NCBI RefSeq assembly: GCF_000255705.1
Contig: NZ_JH636439.1
Coordinates: 572,930 to 636,929 of the forward strand
Length of the DNA: 64,000 nt
Source: Zavarzinella formosa DSM 19928
GTDB lineage: Bacteria; Planctomycetota; Planctomycetia; Gemmatales; Gemmataceae
Direction of reading: 5' to 3'
Under the pieces are notes generated by a model. That model was not told the origin of the DNA and made no database searches. It worked only from the letters and a program-made list of their open reading frames with translations. Both the position numbers and the translations under genes were made by a program. Within the stretch, counting starts at the first letter, position 1. Each line of letters starts with the position of its first letter. This document shows positions 1 through 8,827 of the stretch, piece by piece.

Positions 1-348
1 ATCTGCACGGCTCTGGCGACGCGGGTTCAGTTCATCGTGAATCTGGTGATTTGCCTGGGGATTTTCCTCGTCGGGAATCTCTCGCCCATCATGGTCCACG
101 TCACCCAGAAACCGGAAAACGAGGGGAACCCCGCATTGCAACTGGTGAGTTTCATCGCACAGTTGTTCAATGCGGTGTTTCCGGCCCTTGACTCATTCGA
201 CATGGGGCCGGCGATTATCCGGGACACCCCGCTGGCCACGAGCAGTTTTATTGGTTTCGTCACGATGGTGATGACCTACACCGTTCTCTACACGGCCGTC
301 GCCATTCTCTCCGGCTTGTTGCTTTTTGAAGACCGCGACTTGGCGTAA
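1..348 (+). CDS. Membrane protein C-terminus, probable ABC-2 type permease (5' truncated)
   Basis: The frame is open from the first base of the window, so this is the 3' end of a longer gene. The visible 115 residues contain a membrane segment around the first 30 residues, a soluble loop, and a long C-terminal hydrophobic helix ending in an acidic GLLLFEDRDLA tail. This arrangement resembles the last two membrane spans of ABC-2 type permeases, but no diagnostic motif is in view and the assignment is tentative. An apparent GTG start at 37 is probably internal. The next gene, on the same strand, is an ABC exporter-like protein, with a strong hairpin lying between them. Confidence 0.55.
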   Translation: MCTALATRVQFIVNLVICLGIFLVGNLSPIMVHVTQKPENEGNPALQLVSFIAQLFNAVFPALDSFDMGPAIIRDTPLATSSFIGFVTMVMTYTVLYTAVAILSGLLLFEDRDLA

Positions 349-378
349 GCATTAGGATTGAAAGAGTCGGTCAGCCGC

Positions 379-427
379 GAGGCCTTGGGTGACACTTCCG
401 ATGGGAAAGAGTGTCGCCCAAGGCCTC
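379..427 (+). terminator. Strong 18-bp hairpin between the first two genes
   Basis: Bases 379-396 are complementary to 410-427 with one T-G wobble and a 13-base loop. The outer arm starts GAGGCCTTGGG. No run of T follows, so this is either a factor-assisted terminator or RNA-stabilising end for the upstream membrane gene, or an attenuator in the leader of the ABC exporter gene that starts at 610. Confidence 0.5.
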
Positions 428-609
428 ATGGCATTCGGCACGCCACGAAAAGGCCGTTCCGATGGAAGTTTGGGTTGTTCGGATGGAGCCTGTCACCTCA
501 AGACACATGAGATTGCAAGTAATCCGGCCGAACGCTCGACTCAGGCGATGATTCGTCGGCTAAACTGAAAATATCCGATTCTTGTCCGGCGGCGTCCGGG
601 AGGTGGCTC

Positions 610-2919
610 GTGGATACCAATGCGTTCTCCCGTGCATGGGATCTGTTGCATTATGTTCGCTTTCACAAGTGGACCATCTATGTCTCCAGTCTCGTCAGCG
701 GCCTGCTCTTCGTCCTGTTGGTGATTCTCCTTGGCTTGTTCGTTGACTTGATCGTCAACCGGGGACGAATTCCCAACTTTGCCCAATTGTCTCCGCGCGA
801 ACAATCGCACTTCATCGAGCATTGGCGGACGATCCCCGAAGAACAGCGGGAAAAGGCCGTCCGGGACATTGGTTTTCCGGAGTTTGAAACACCCCCGGCA
901 AAGCCGGATAAACTCCCGCCCGACCAGCAGTTCCGCTGGCGGCAGTATCGCCAGATTGTGGAAGCCGCCGACGATGACATTCCTCCGTTGCCGGCCGAGG
1001 CCACGGCTGACACGCTAAAGGATTGGGCGGCCCGACGCAAAATCAGCGGGGATTTGGGTCGTCTTGCGGCCATTGAACATGAGGCCCGCTGGAAGGCGGG
1101 CGTCCGGAACGCTTTGGCGACTCGTGTTTCCAAGTCAGCCGCTGACAAATACATGCCCGCCTTGGAAAGCCCGAATGATCTCCAAATGCCGGGATTTGGT
1201 GAAGAGGATCGACGGCCGTTCGGCCTGTTGGGACTGGTCGTCGATCAGCAGGGCACCACGCTTGGCCGGATGTCCGCGCTTGTTGCCCGTTACATTCCGT
1301 GGACTTGGAGTGCCGAGCATCCCAATTCCGGGTATCTGATGACGCTCTTTTTCGCCGCCTCCAGCATCGTCATCCTGCGGGGGATTCTGCTGGTCTGGCT
1401 CAAGGATGCGGCGGCCGTGGCCTCTCTGGAAGTGGTCACGAGGTTGCGTCGGTCGATCTATCATCACACCGCCCGGCAAGGGGCCATGACGATCAGCGAG
1501 GATTCCGTTCGAGAGTCTGTGACCCTGTTCACCAAGCAGGTTGAGGATGTTCACGAGGCCGTGTATTACCGGCTTTCCCAGCAAATTCGCGCCGCCATTT
1601 TGATTATCGTCCTGCTGGCGCTGGCTTTTGTGGCCAATCTTTGGCTGGCGGTTGCCTCCGTTCTGTTCGCCGGGTTGATTTGGGTGTTCGCCGGCCAGAT
1701 GACGGCGGCGTTCCGACGCCAGGGTTCCGGCGCCAACCGGGTGACCACGCACCGTCTCGCATTGTTGTTGGAAAGCCTTGGCCTCATCCGGTTGGTCAAG
1801 CTTTACCTGATGGAACTGTTCAACCAAGCCCGCATCGAACGTCAACTGACCGACTATGCAAGCGCGCACCTGAAGCGGTCCCGAGGAGAGGCTCTCGCCA
1901 AGCCATTGCTTTACACCCTCTCCGGCCTCGCCGGGATCACGTTCATCTATCTGGCCGGTCGGGTGGTGCTCAACGATGGATTGAGCCTGCCTCGGCTCGC
2001 GGTTTTGATTGTGTCGGTTGTCGGGATTTTCCAGCCAATGCGAAAACTCTTCGGCGGGCGAAAGATCATGAAGCACGGCCACTCTTCGGCCGCCGAGGTT
2101 TACGAATTTCTCGACCGAAAAGGAGACGTGGCTACTTATCCGGATGCGGAGTTCCTGCCGGGGGTGGCCAAGTCCATCGAGTTTGCCGATGTTTCCGTGA
2201 AACAACCGGGAACGAACGTCAAACTGCTCGATCAGGTGAGCATCAAAATCCGGGCCGGACAGCGGATTGGCATTGTGGGGTCGAATCCTGATGAACAGAT
2301 TGCCCTTGTCTCATTGATTCCGAGGTTCCTCGATCCGGCCGAGGGGTCGGTCAAGATTGATGGGCGGGATGTGAAATGGGTCACGCAGGATTCCCTTCGC
2401 ACGCAGATCGGTCTGGTGCTGCAACATAATCTGGTGTTCAACGATACCGTGGCGAACAACATCGGATGCGGGGATACCAGTTATCCGCTGCCCCAAATCA
2501 TTGAGGCGGCGAAACTCGCCCACGCTCATCAATTCATCCAGAAACTGCCTTATGGTTATGAAACTCCCATTGGGGAGTTGGGGCACTCCCTGCGGCCCGG
2601 CGAACAGTTCCGTATTGCCCTCGCGCGGGCGATCCTGCGAGATCCGAGCCTGTATGTGATCGAAGAACCCACCGAACATTTCGATGAGGTCACCAAGGAT
2701 TTGTTGGACGACACGCTGGCGCGTGTGCTGCCGGGAACCACGGTGATTTTCCTGCCTCACCGCATGTCCACTTTGCGGGATTGCGATCGGATTTTCATGA
2801 TGCATCAAGGGAAGGTGATCGCCGAGGGGAACCACCGGGAACTCATCAACGAGAACGAACTCTACCGCCACCTATACTATCTGGAGTTCAATCCGTTCGC
2901 CGATCAAGCGGCGAGTTAG
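610..2919 (+). CDS. ABC exporter-like protein with degenerate ATPase motifs
   Basis: This 769-residue protein has the fold order of a type IV ABC exporter half-transporter: a first membrane helix at about 19-46, a soluble insertion of roughly 190 residues, further membrane helices at about 250-480, and a C-terminal nucleotide-binding domain from about 520. The nucleotide-binding domain is recognisable, with the surroundings of the Q-loop and an H-loop PHRMST. The key motifs have been lost. The Walker A site reads GIVGSNPDEQIA (554-565) and lacks the glycines, lysine and Ser/Thr. The signature reads LRPGEQ (661-666) instead of LSGGQ. Walker B reads YVIEEPT (682-688), with Glu replacing Asp. 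It is therefore probably a pseudo-ATPase needing an active partner, or a structural or regulatory membrane protein. A phosphatase gene follows after 13 bases. Confidence 0.8.
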   Translation: MDTNAFSRAWDLLHYVRFHKWTIYVSSLVSGLLFVLLVILLGLFVDLIVNRGRIPNFAQLSPREQSHFIEHWRTIPEEQREKAVRDIGFPEFETPPAKPDKLPPDQQFRWRQYRQIVEAADDDIPPLPAEATADTLKDWAARRKISGDLGRLAAIEHEARWKAGVRNALATRVSKSAADKYMPALESPNDLQMPGFGEEDRRPFGLLGLVVDQQGTTLGRMSALVARYIPWTWSAEHPNSGYLMTLFFAASSIVILRGILLVWLKDAAAVASLEVVTRLRRSIYHHTARQGAMTISEDSVRESVTLFTKQVEDVHEAVYYRLSQQIRAAILIIVLLALAFVANLWLAVASVLFAGLIWVFAGQMTAAFRRQGSGANRVTTHRLALLLESLGLIRLVKLYLMELFNQARIERQLTDYASAHLKRSRGEALAKPLLYTLSGLAGITFIYLAGRVVLNDGLSLPRLAVLIVSVVGIFQPMRKLFGGRKIMKHGHSSAAEVYEFLDRKGDVATYPDAEFLPGVAKSIEFADVSVKQPGTNVKLLDQVSIKIRAGQRIGIVGSNPDEQIALVSLIPRFLDPAEGSVKIDGRDVKWVTQDSLRTQIGLVLQHNLVFNDTVANNIGCGDTSYPLPQIIEAAKLAHAHQFIQKLPYGYETPIGELGHSLRPGEQFRIALARAILRDPSLYVIEEPTEHFDEVTKDLLDDTLARVLPGTTVIFLPHRMSTLRDCDRIFMMHQGKVIAEGNHRELINENELYRHLYYLEFNPFADQAAS

Positions 2920-2932
2920 GCATGCGCGGGCG

Positions 2933-3751
2933 ATGAAGCCGTATCTCGTTGAATTAGAAGCGGCCATGAAGGCCGCCCGGATGGCTTCCGAATACCTTCG
3001 GGGGGCTTATGAGGAATTCCAAGCCATCCCGGATGCCCCGGTGTCCATCAGCACCGAGGCCGACCGACAATCTCAGGAAATCATTCTCCAGTTCCTGTCG
3101 GGACAATTCCCCCTCGACCGCCTTTGTGCCGAGGAAAACACCCCCACGTTGCAACACACCCCGACGACCGGGGACCGGGTGTGGGTGGTTGATCCCATCG
3201 ACGGCACCCGTGGCTTCGTCATGAAGAACGGCGAATTTTCCGTAATGATCGGGCTGATGGATTGCGGAAAGATTGTCGTCGGGGTGGTGGCCGAGTCGGC
3301 GTTGGATCGATTCACATTTGCGACAGCCGGCGGCGGATGCTGGGTGAAAACCGGCGACGGGGAACCGCAACCCTGCCGAGTGACCAGTGTGGCTGTTTTG
3401 GCCGACAGCACATTGATTCAAAGCCATGCGAAACCCGGACGGTCGAATCCTCCGGTGGAGGCCGTCCAACCCCGTCGGGTGATGGAAACCTATTCGGCCG
3501 GCGTCAAATTGGCGATGGTGGCGCGCGGCGATGGCGATCTGTATGTGAATACCTACGCCAAGTTCGCTGATTGGGACATTTGCGCCGGTCATTTGCTGGT
3601 GACCGAAGCGGGGGGGACCGTGACAGAATTCAACGGAACCCCGTTGAAATACGGCCAGCCGAAGTTCGCCCAAAACGGCGGCTTGCTCGCGGCCAATGCT
3701 GTTCTCCATCCGCTCGCCATCAAGGCTCTTCGTTCGGTTTCCCTTGGATGA
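2933..3751 (+). CDS. Inositol monophosphatase family protein (3'(2'),5'-bisphosphate nucleotidase/HisN-like)
   Basis: This 272-residue soluble enzyme belongs to the Mg-dependent, lithium-sensitive phosphatase family. The metal-binding motif DPIDGTRGFV is present at about residues 86-95, preceded by an EEN metal ligand near 63-65. The family C-terminal signature WDICAGHLLVTEAGG is near 207-221. The DPIDGT-x-GF form is typical of the CysQ/Hal2 branch, which removes the 3'-phosphate from PAP or PAPS. A histidinol-phosphatase or inositol-phosphatase role cannot be excluded from sequence alone. The ATG at 2933 lies 13 bases after the ABC gene stop, so the two are probably co-transcribed. Confidence 0.85.
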   Translation: MKPYLVELEAAMKAARMASEYLRGAYEEFQAIPDAPVSISTEADRQSQEIILQFLSGQFPLDRLCAEENTPTLQHTPTTGDRVWVVDPIDGTRGFVMKNGEFSVMIGLMDCGKIVVGVVAESALDRFTFATAGGGCWVKTGDGEPQPCRVTSVAVLADSTLIQSHAKPGRSNPPVEAVQPRRVMETYSAGVKLAMVARGDGDLYVNTYAKFADWDICAGHLLVTEAGGTVTEFNGTPLKYGQPKFAQNGGLLAANAVLHPLAIKALRSVSLG

Positions 3752-3760
3752 TGCACCCAC

Positions 3761-5209
3761 ATGCGATCCTCAATTTGCCTGTTGCTTCTTTGTTCGGGAT
3801 CATTGATCCGGGCACAAGAACCTCTTCCGGTTGAACAAATTGATGCCCGTCTTCGGCAGGCAATGTCATTGGCCCGCGAGACGAACAAAACGTTTTTGGT
3901 AGAGGAATTGCTGAGCACTCGCGATGCCGTCACGCGGGCCATCGAACGCAAGGATGCCGCGCTGATCGAGCGTCTGTTGCGGGACATGGAAAAGGAAGTG
4001 GGGCTTGATTCGGGCGGCAAGACGATGGCCGGTTTGCCCGTGGCCCGGATGACCTATCAAGAATTGAAGCAGCTTGGCGAACTCGACAAAAAGCTGACGG
4101 AGGCAATGAGGACTGGCAAATCAGCGGAGATTCAGGCGGTTGTCGAGGAAACCAAGAAATTGCTCGGTGATCGGGTCGGTGTCCCCGATATCCGCCGCAA
4201 GGGGGAGAACCCGAAGATTATTCCCATCAAACCCGCCGACTTGGCCGATCTGTTTGGCCGAATCCTCGATGCGGAGCAGGCGAAACTCAAACACTTTCAA
4301 ACCGGAAAACCACTGCCGGGAACGATGGCCCGTGATTACGCCAATATTGCGGAAGGTTGCGCGGCCTTTCGTCTGTTGATGGAGAAGCATCAACCCAAAC
4401 GGGTGGAAACCATCGACAAAATCATCACCGGATGCTGCGAGAGCATGGTCGCCTTGCAAACCGAAGAGGGTTTTTTTAAATTCCCGGACCTTCGCGGCAA
4501 GCATATTCGCTTAGGCGAGATGATCGAACAAATGGTTGAACAAAGCATCGCCAATTTGGAAGAAGGTTGGGTAATCGTCCCCTTCCCGGACGGCGGCAGC
4601 CAGTTCGATGCCGGGGAATGCGGCGTTGCCCTGTTGCGGGCTGGAGCCATTTTAAAGAATCCTGCGTGGACCAAGGCTGGCCTGAAAGCCGCCGAGTGGG
4701 CGAAAGACTACCCGCCGGTGGCGAATTTCAACTACAACGCTTTTTCCGTCCGGTTGCTAGCCGAGGCGTATCGGCAAACCAAGGAGGCCAAGTATCTGGA
4801 GGCCGCTTGGGCCAGGTGGAAATTTGGTCTCGCTCCCGGTCAGTCAGAGCGGGGGCGATGGATTGATCCGCATAATGCCCGGACGGTTTATCACTTCATC
4901 ATTTTGCGGGCCGCGAACGACCTCTTGGAAATCACCCCGCCCGGTGATGATCGCACGACGTTGAAGAAAGCCGTTCAACGGATGGTGACCAGCATTCTTG
5001 ACGAAGCGGACAAATTGGGCGCGCCAATCACATCTTATACCGTGCAAGAACTTGGCCGTGTGGAATCGCTGGCTGATGTGAGTGATTCGCGACTACACGA
5101 CCGTCTCGCCCAAGCCGCGACGGTCGCTCATTTAAAGTGCATCCAAAATGGCGTCAAGGCCGCCACCCCGTTTCCAGAGTTGGCGGCCCCGGCGAATATT
5201 TGGAAGTAA
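3761..5209 (+). CDS. Secreted helical protein, alpha/alpha-toroid-like, unknown function
   Basis: The 482-residue product begins with a signal peptide (about residues 1-19, ending at SLIRAQ). A charged helical region follows at about 20-140. The second half contains repeated paired-helix patterns such as AGECGVALLRAG, AGLKAAEWAKDYP and YLEAAWARWKFGL, which recall the (alpha/alpha)6 barrels of polysaccharide lyases, unsaturated glycosyl hydrolases and terpene cyclases. No catalytic motif is recognisable, so no reaction is proposed. It starts 9 bases after the phosphatase gene and may be part of that operon. The downstream gene converges on it with a 12-base gap. Confidence 0.6.
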   Translation: MRSSICLLLLCSGSLIRAQEPLPVEQIDARLRQAMSLARETNKTFLVEELLSTRDAVTRAIERKDAALIERLLRDMEKEVGLDSGGKTMAGLPVARMTYQELKQLGELDKKLTEAMRTGKSAEIQAVVEETKKLLGDRVGVPDIRRKGENPKIIPIKPADLADLFGRILDAEQAKLKHFQTGKPLPGTMARDYANIAEGCAAFRLLMEKHQPKRVETIDKIITGCCESMVALQTEEGFFKFPDLRGKHIRLGEMIEQMVEQSIANLEEGWVIVPFPDGGSQFDAGECGVALLRAGAILKNPAWTKAGLKAAEWAKDYPPVANFNYNAFSVRLLAEAYRQTKEAKYLEAAWARWKFGLAPGQSERGRWIDPHNARTVYHFIILRAANDLLEITPPGDDRTTLKKAVQRMVTSILDEADKLGAPITSYTVQELGRVESLADVSDSRLHDRLAQAATVAHLKCIQNGVKAATPFPELAAPANIWK

Positions 5210-5221
5210 CAGAAGGCAAGG

Positions 5222-6379
5222 TTACTTTTCAGGTTTCGCAAAGTTGACCGGGATCGCCGGGGGCTTGGTTTGCAATTGGGCCAGTTTCCCTTGGGAATCT
5301 CGGGCGATCAGCGATGCCGGGGCGGCTCGGACGGCTTTCTCATAACAGTTCGCCGCTAGTTCGCGTTCTCCCTTTTTCATCCATGTTTCGCCGAGGGTCG
5401 CGTACATCGTGGCCAGTCGTTCGTTGAGGTTTTCGCACGCCTTCGTCAGCTTCTCCGGGCTGGAACGGATTTCGGCGGCGAGTTCCTTTCCTTGCTTGCC
5501 TTCCTTCAAATCAACGTAGGTTGTCTCCAAAATCTCGCACAGGTCGAGCGATTCGTGGAACTTCTCGGCCTTGTATGCCTCGCGGGCTTGGGCCAGCAAA
5601 TCTTGAGCGCGTCTGGCCCGGTGGTTGTTGCGGTTCTCCGGCCGTTCGGCGAGGGCCGTGAGCATCTTGGCCCCGTCGGCCGCGGATTGTGTCCCGGCGT
5701 ATCGGCTCATCAGTTCGGTCAGGAGGTCAAGCGCTTCCGTGTGGCTTCCCTTGTCCTGAAGTTGTTTGACCCGCACCAGTCGGCCGGTTGCCTGTTGTTC
5801 GATTTCCTGAAGCACTTGGGCCGCCTTCGTCTGAACCGGCCGGTCCTTGCCATCTTCACCGATGTTCTTCAGCAGTGAAACGGCTTTGGCGTAGTCTCCA
5901 TTGCCGATGGCCTTGGATGCTTCCTGAAAATCCCTTGCCATCCAATCGGGAGTCTGGATTGCCAGCGACCGTTTGAGGTTTTCCTCCAAGGGCTTCGCTT
6001 CCAAGAATCCTTCCAAAAAGCCCACAATCTTCCCGTCGGTGGCCGCGATAATCATCGTCGGGTACGCCTGAATCCGCAGGGCTTGCACCAGCTTCGGCGA
6101 GCGGGTCGCATCCACCCGCAGGGGGATAAACCGTTCGTTGAGCAGGGTGACGATTTCTTCATCCTTGAACGGTCCCGCCTCCAGCCGGCGACAGTGAAAA
6201 CAATCCTCTGTCATGAATTCGAGGAAGAGAGGCTTCCCCTTCTCGGTCGATTCCTTTCGAGCCGCGTCGTAATCGACCCGCCACTCCACCTGATTCTTTT
6301 CGCCGCTCCGGGCGGAATTCCAGGTCAACAGAACAAGCATCCCTGCGATGGCGGTCGTCGTCTTCCAGTGTCGGCTCAT
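5222..6379 (-). CDS. Exported thioredoxin-fold protein with helical (TPR-like) C-terminus
   Basis: I chose the ATG at 6379, which gives a clean signal peptide (MSRHWKTTTAIAGMLVLLTW) in 385 residues. An earlier in-frame start would bury it. A thioredoxin fold follows with a CFHC active site at residues 60-63, an invariant-type cis-proline segment (YPTMII) and the FLEGF strand. Residues from about 150 to the end are helical TPR-like repeats. The CxxC protein is likely a periplasmic disulfide reductase or oxidoreductase, or a scaffold. It resembles thioredoxin-like DUF255/YyaL-type N-terminal domains, but no partner is identified. The XerC gene lies upstream on the same strand, 150 bases away. 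Confidence 0.75.
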   Translation of the reverse strand: MSRHWKTTTAIAGMLVLLTWNSARSGEKNQVEWRVDYDAARKESTEKGKPLFLEFMTEDCFHCRRLEAGPFKDEEIVTLLNERFIPLRVDATRSPKLVQALRIQAYPTMIIAATDGKIVGFLEGFLEAKPLEENLKRSLAIQTPDWMARDFQEASKAIGNGDYAKAVSLLKNIGEDGKDRPVQTKAAQVLQEIEQQATGRLVRVKQLQDKGSHTEALDLLTELMSRYAGTQSAADGAKMLTALAERPENRNNHRARRAQDLLAQAREAYKAEKFHESLDLCEILETTYVDLKEGKQGKELAAEIRSSPEKLTKACENLNERLATMYATLGETWMKKGERELAANCYEKAVRAAPASLIARDSQGKLAQLQTKPPAIPVNFAKPEK

Positions 6380-6529
6380 CAGATGCCCTCGTGGGGTTGG
6401 GATTCCGCGCTCCATCGTCCTCGTTCGCGGGAAAGCAGGGGTTCACCGGGTTTGTGAAATCCCCGACTGTCGCCGCGTGATTCCTTCGTTCCTTTCAATG
6501 CTCGCATCCGATGCGATTACCTCGATGCC

Positions 6530-7426
6530 TCATGCTCTCGGGTGTGCCTTGCGGTAGCTTTCCTGCAACCGTTGGGTGGACACGTGTGTGTAAATCTGTG
6601 TCGTCGTCAGGTTCTTGTGGCCGAGCAATTCCTGCACGCCCCGGATGTCGGCCCCGGCATCCAGCATGTGCGTGGCGAAGGAATGCCGCAACGTGTGCGG
6701 AGTGGTGCGGGCATCCAGCCCGGTTTGTTGAAGGTATTTCAGGAGCAACCGGCCGACGCTCCGCGTGGAGAGTCGCGTGCCGTTTTTGTTCACGAACACC
6801 GCCTCCGTGCGGCGGCCGATGGTTTCCAACATGGCGGATCGTGATTCCAGCCAGGCGGCAATGGCCCGCAGGGCGTCCACCCCAAGCATGGCCAACCGCT
6901 CGCGTTTCCCTTTGCCGCGAACCGTGGTGATGCCCTCGGCCAGATCGAGATCTTCCAGTTGCAAACCCACCAATTCGCTCACCCGCAAACCGGCTGAGTA
7001 GAGTGTTTCCAAAATCGCCCGGTCCCGAAGGCCGAGGGCCGTGGAGCCATCCGGGGAAGACAGCAAACGGCCGATGTCTTCGCGGCCGAGAAAATGCGGC
7101 AACTGCCGGTCGAGCTTTGGACCGCGAAGCCCCTCGGCCGGATTCTTCTCCAAAATGCCTTGACGGCACAAAAACTTGGCCCAAGATCGCACGGCGGCGA
7201 TTCGTCGGGAGATTGTCGCCCGTGAATATCCCTTGTCGTGCAGCCAGGCCAGAAAGGCGCGCACCAACCGGGTCGTGATCTGTTCGGGGCGAAGGGCAGG
7301 GCCTCCCTTGAGGGTGAAAAACTCGACCGCTTGCGTCAAATCTTCGCGGTATGATTTGACCGTGTGCGCGGACGCATTCTTCTCCAGCCCCAAATGTCGC
7401 AGAAAATCCGCGAGGGCTTGTTCCAT
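6530..7426 (-). CDS. xerC: Tyrosine recombinase XerC/XerD
   Basis: This 298-residue site-specific recombinase has the normal Xer length. The N-terminal SAM-like core-binding domain spans about 1-90. The catalytic domain has R148 (SAGLRVSEL), a lysine in GKGKRER at 171-177, H244 and R247 (HTLRH), H270 (LGH) and the nucleophile Y279 (TQIYTH). All catalytic residues are therefore present. Xer proteins resolve chromosome dimers at dif. No dif-like site was sought outside this region, and whether it is XerC or XerD is not certain. The ATG at 7426 is favoured over the upstream extension, which has no recombinase similarity. No mobile-element context is seen, which favours a housekeeping role. Confidence 0.9.
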   Translation of the reverse strand: MEQALADFLRHLGLEKNASAHTVKSYREDLTQAVEFFTLKGGPALRPEQITTRLVRAFLAWLHDKGYSRATISRRIAAVRSWAKFLCRQGILEKNPAEGLRGPKLDRQLPHFLGREDIGRLLSSPDGSTALGLRDRAILETLYSAGLRVSELVGLQLEDLDLAEGITTVRGKGKRERLAMLGVDALRAIAAWLESRSAMLETIGRRTEAVFVNKNGTRLSTRSVGRLLLKYLQQTGLDARTTPHTLRHSFATHMLDAGADIRGVQELLGHKNLTTTQIYTHVSTQRLQESYRKAHPRA

Positions 7427-7467
7427 GGTTGTCTCTTCGAGATGTCGCCAACACCAACCGGACTGGA

Positions 7468-7683
7468 TTATTCGGCTCGATTCGGGGTCGCCGCTTGCTG
7501 CCGGACTCGTTCCGCCAGAACCGCGGCGTCGAACCACGAGAGACTGAGACGGGGATTGGCCGCTTGAGACCGAATGGCCTCGAGGAGTTCCTCTCCTGAA
7601 TTGTCGTCAAAAATGTAGACGAAGCGTTCCTTGCCGCGGATCAAGGCCACCACACTCAGTTCGTGACTCACGTCTGGCCCCAT
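7468..7683 (-). CDS. Small conserved-looking protein upstream of xerC, unknown function
   Basis: Starting at the ATG at 7683 gives 71 residues with a coherent soluble pattern: two strands (ELSVVALIRG, RFVYIFDD), then two helices (GEELLEAIRSQAAN and WFDAAVLAERVRQQA). The longer reading frame upstream is low in structure and probably not translated. It lies 41 bases upstream of xerC on the same strand and is likely in the same transcript. I do not recognise the family. The beta-beta-alpha-alpha layout and high charge suggest a small binding or adaptor protein, but nothing in the sequence proves a role. Confidence 0.6.
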   Translation of the reverse strand: MGPDVSHELSVVALIRGKERFVYIFDDNSGEELLEAIRSQAANPRLSLSWFDAAVLAERVRQQAATPNRAE

Positions 7684-7921
7684 CGTAGCGATGACAGTCA
7701 CACATCGACAAGAATCCGCGACGCCGAGACGGCCGCGAACTCTCCCCCTAGTTTCGGATGCCGATGCGTTTCTCTTTGGGTTTCTTGACAAGAATCGGGG
7801 AAACGGGGGCAAACAAGTCGCAAGCCGTGCGGGTTGTCCCGGTTCCGCGAATCGACGGGTATCTTCGGGCGCTCCGGTCGATTACACTATTCCCCATCAT
7901 CACTAACTTCGGAGCCTTTCC

Positions 7922-8824
7922 ATGCGTCTTTCGCGGCGTGAACTATTTTCAACGACGGCCGCCCTGTCCCTTGGTCTCTCGGACGGCCGGGCCATTGAGC
8001 CGATTCCCCGGTCTCATCTTCCGAGGTTGAAACTCAGTCTGGCGGCCTACAGTTTCCGGCAGTGGCTGGACATCAAGAAGCCGAAAGAGCCGGCGATGAC
8101 ATTGACCGATTTCATCGATTATGCGGCCGCTCGCGATCTTGATGCCGTCGAGCTAACGGCCTACTACTTCCCGGAAACCACGCCCGAATATCTTGGCAAA
8201 CTCAAACGGCAGGCGACGAAACTCGGCCTCGACGTGAGCGGCACCGCCGTCGGCAATGATTTTTGCGTGGCCGATCCGGAAAAGCTGAAGTCACAATTGG
8301 AGCACGTGAAGAGCTGGACCGAACACACGGCCCGATTGGGCGGCAAGACCATGCGCATCTTCGCCGGGACCGTACCCAAAGGGGACACCGAGGAAAACGC
8401 CGTCAAACGTTGCATTCCCGTGATCCAAGAAGCATGTGAATACGCCGCCAGGTGGGGCGTCATTCTTGCCTTGGAAAACCACGGCGGCATCACGGCGACG
8501 GCCGAGCAACTTCTTCATCTCGTGCAGTCTGTCAAGCACGAGAACTTCGGCGTCAATCTTGACACCGGCAACTTTCGCACGACCGACCCTTACGGAGACC
8601 TTGCGAAACTTGCCCCGTATGCGGTGACCGTTCAAGTAAAAACGGAAATCACGGCCAAGGGGGGCAAAACAGAGGAAGCCGATATTCCCCGGCTGATCAA
8701 AATGCTGCGGGACGTCAAGTACCGGGGATATGTGGCCTTGGAATACGAAGCGAAGGAAGATGCGAAGATTGCCGTGCCGAAGTATCTGACGGAGATGCGA
8801 AAGTTGATGAACGCCCAAGGGTGA
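7922..8824 (+). CDS. Sugar phosphate isomerase/epimerase family protein (TIM barrel, exported)
   Basis: This 300-residue protein has a Tat-like leader with the SRRELF motif at residues 4-9, followed by a xylose-isomerase-like AP-endonuclease TIM barrel. Visible barrel landmarks are KLSLAAYSF, VELTAYYF, the metal-ligand glutamate in LALENHGG, NLDTGNF and the final ALEYEAKED. These match the sugar isomerase/epimerase or myo-inositol catabolism family, which is heavily expanded in planctomycetes. The specific sugar is unknown. The gene is divergent from the small gene before xerC, and converges after only 3 bases with the membrane protein that follows. Confidence 0.85.
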   Translation: MRLSRRELFSTTAALSLGLSDGRAIEPIPRSHLPRLKLSLAAYSFRQWLDIKKPKEPAMTLTDFIDYAAARDLDAVELTAYYFPETTPEYLGKLKRQATKLGLDVSGTAVGNDFCVADPEKLKSQLEHVKSWTEHTARLGGKTMRIFAGTVPKGDTEENAVKRCIPVIQEACEYAARWGVILALENHGGITATAEQLLHLVQSVKHENFGVNLDTGNFRTTDPYGDLAKLAPYAVTVQVKTEITAKGGKTEEADIPRLIKMLRDVKYRGYVALEYEAKEDAKIAVPKYLTEMRKLMNAQG

Positions 8825-8827
8825 GCA

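Noticed and set aside
2933..3751. Assigning a definite cysQ or hisN symbol
   Set aside because: The motif suggests the CysQ/Hal2 branch, but the family cannot be split by eye to this level.
6530..7426. Tyrosine recombinase considered as a phage or transposon integrase
   Set aside because: Its size and motifs match XerC/XerD, and no attachment sites, phage genes, repeats or tRNA insertion are seen.
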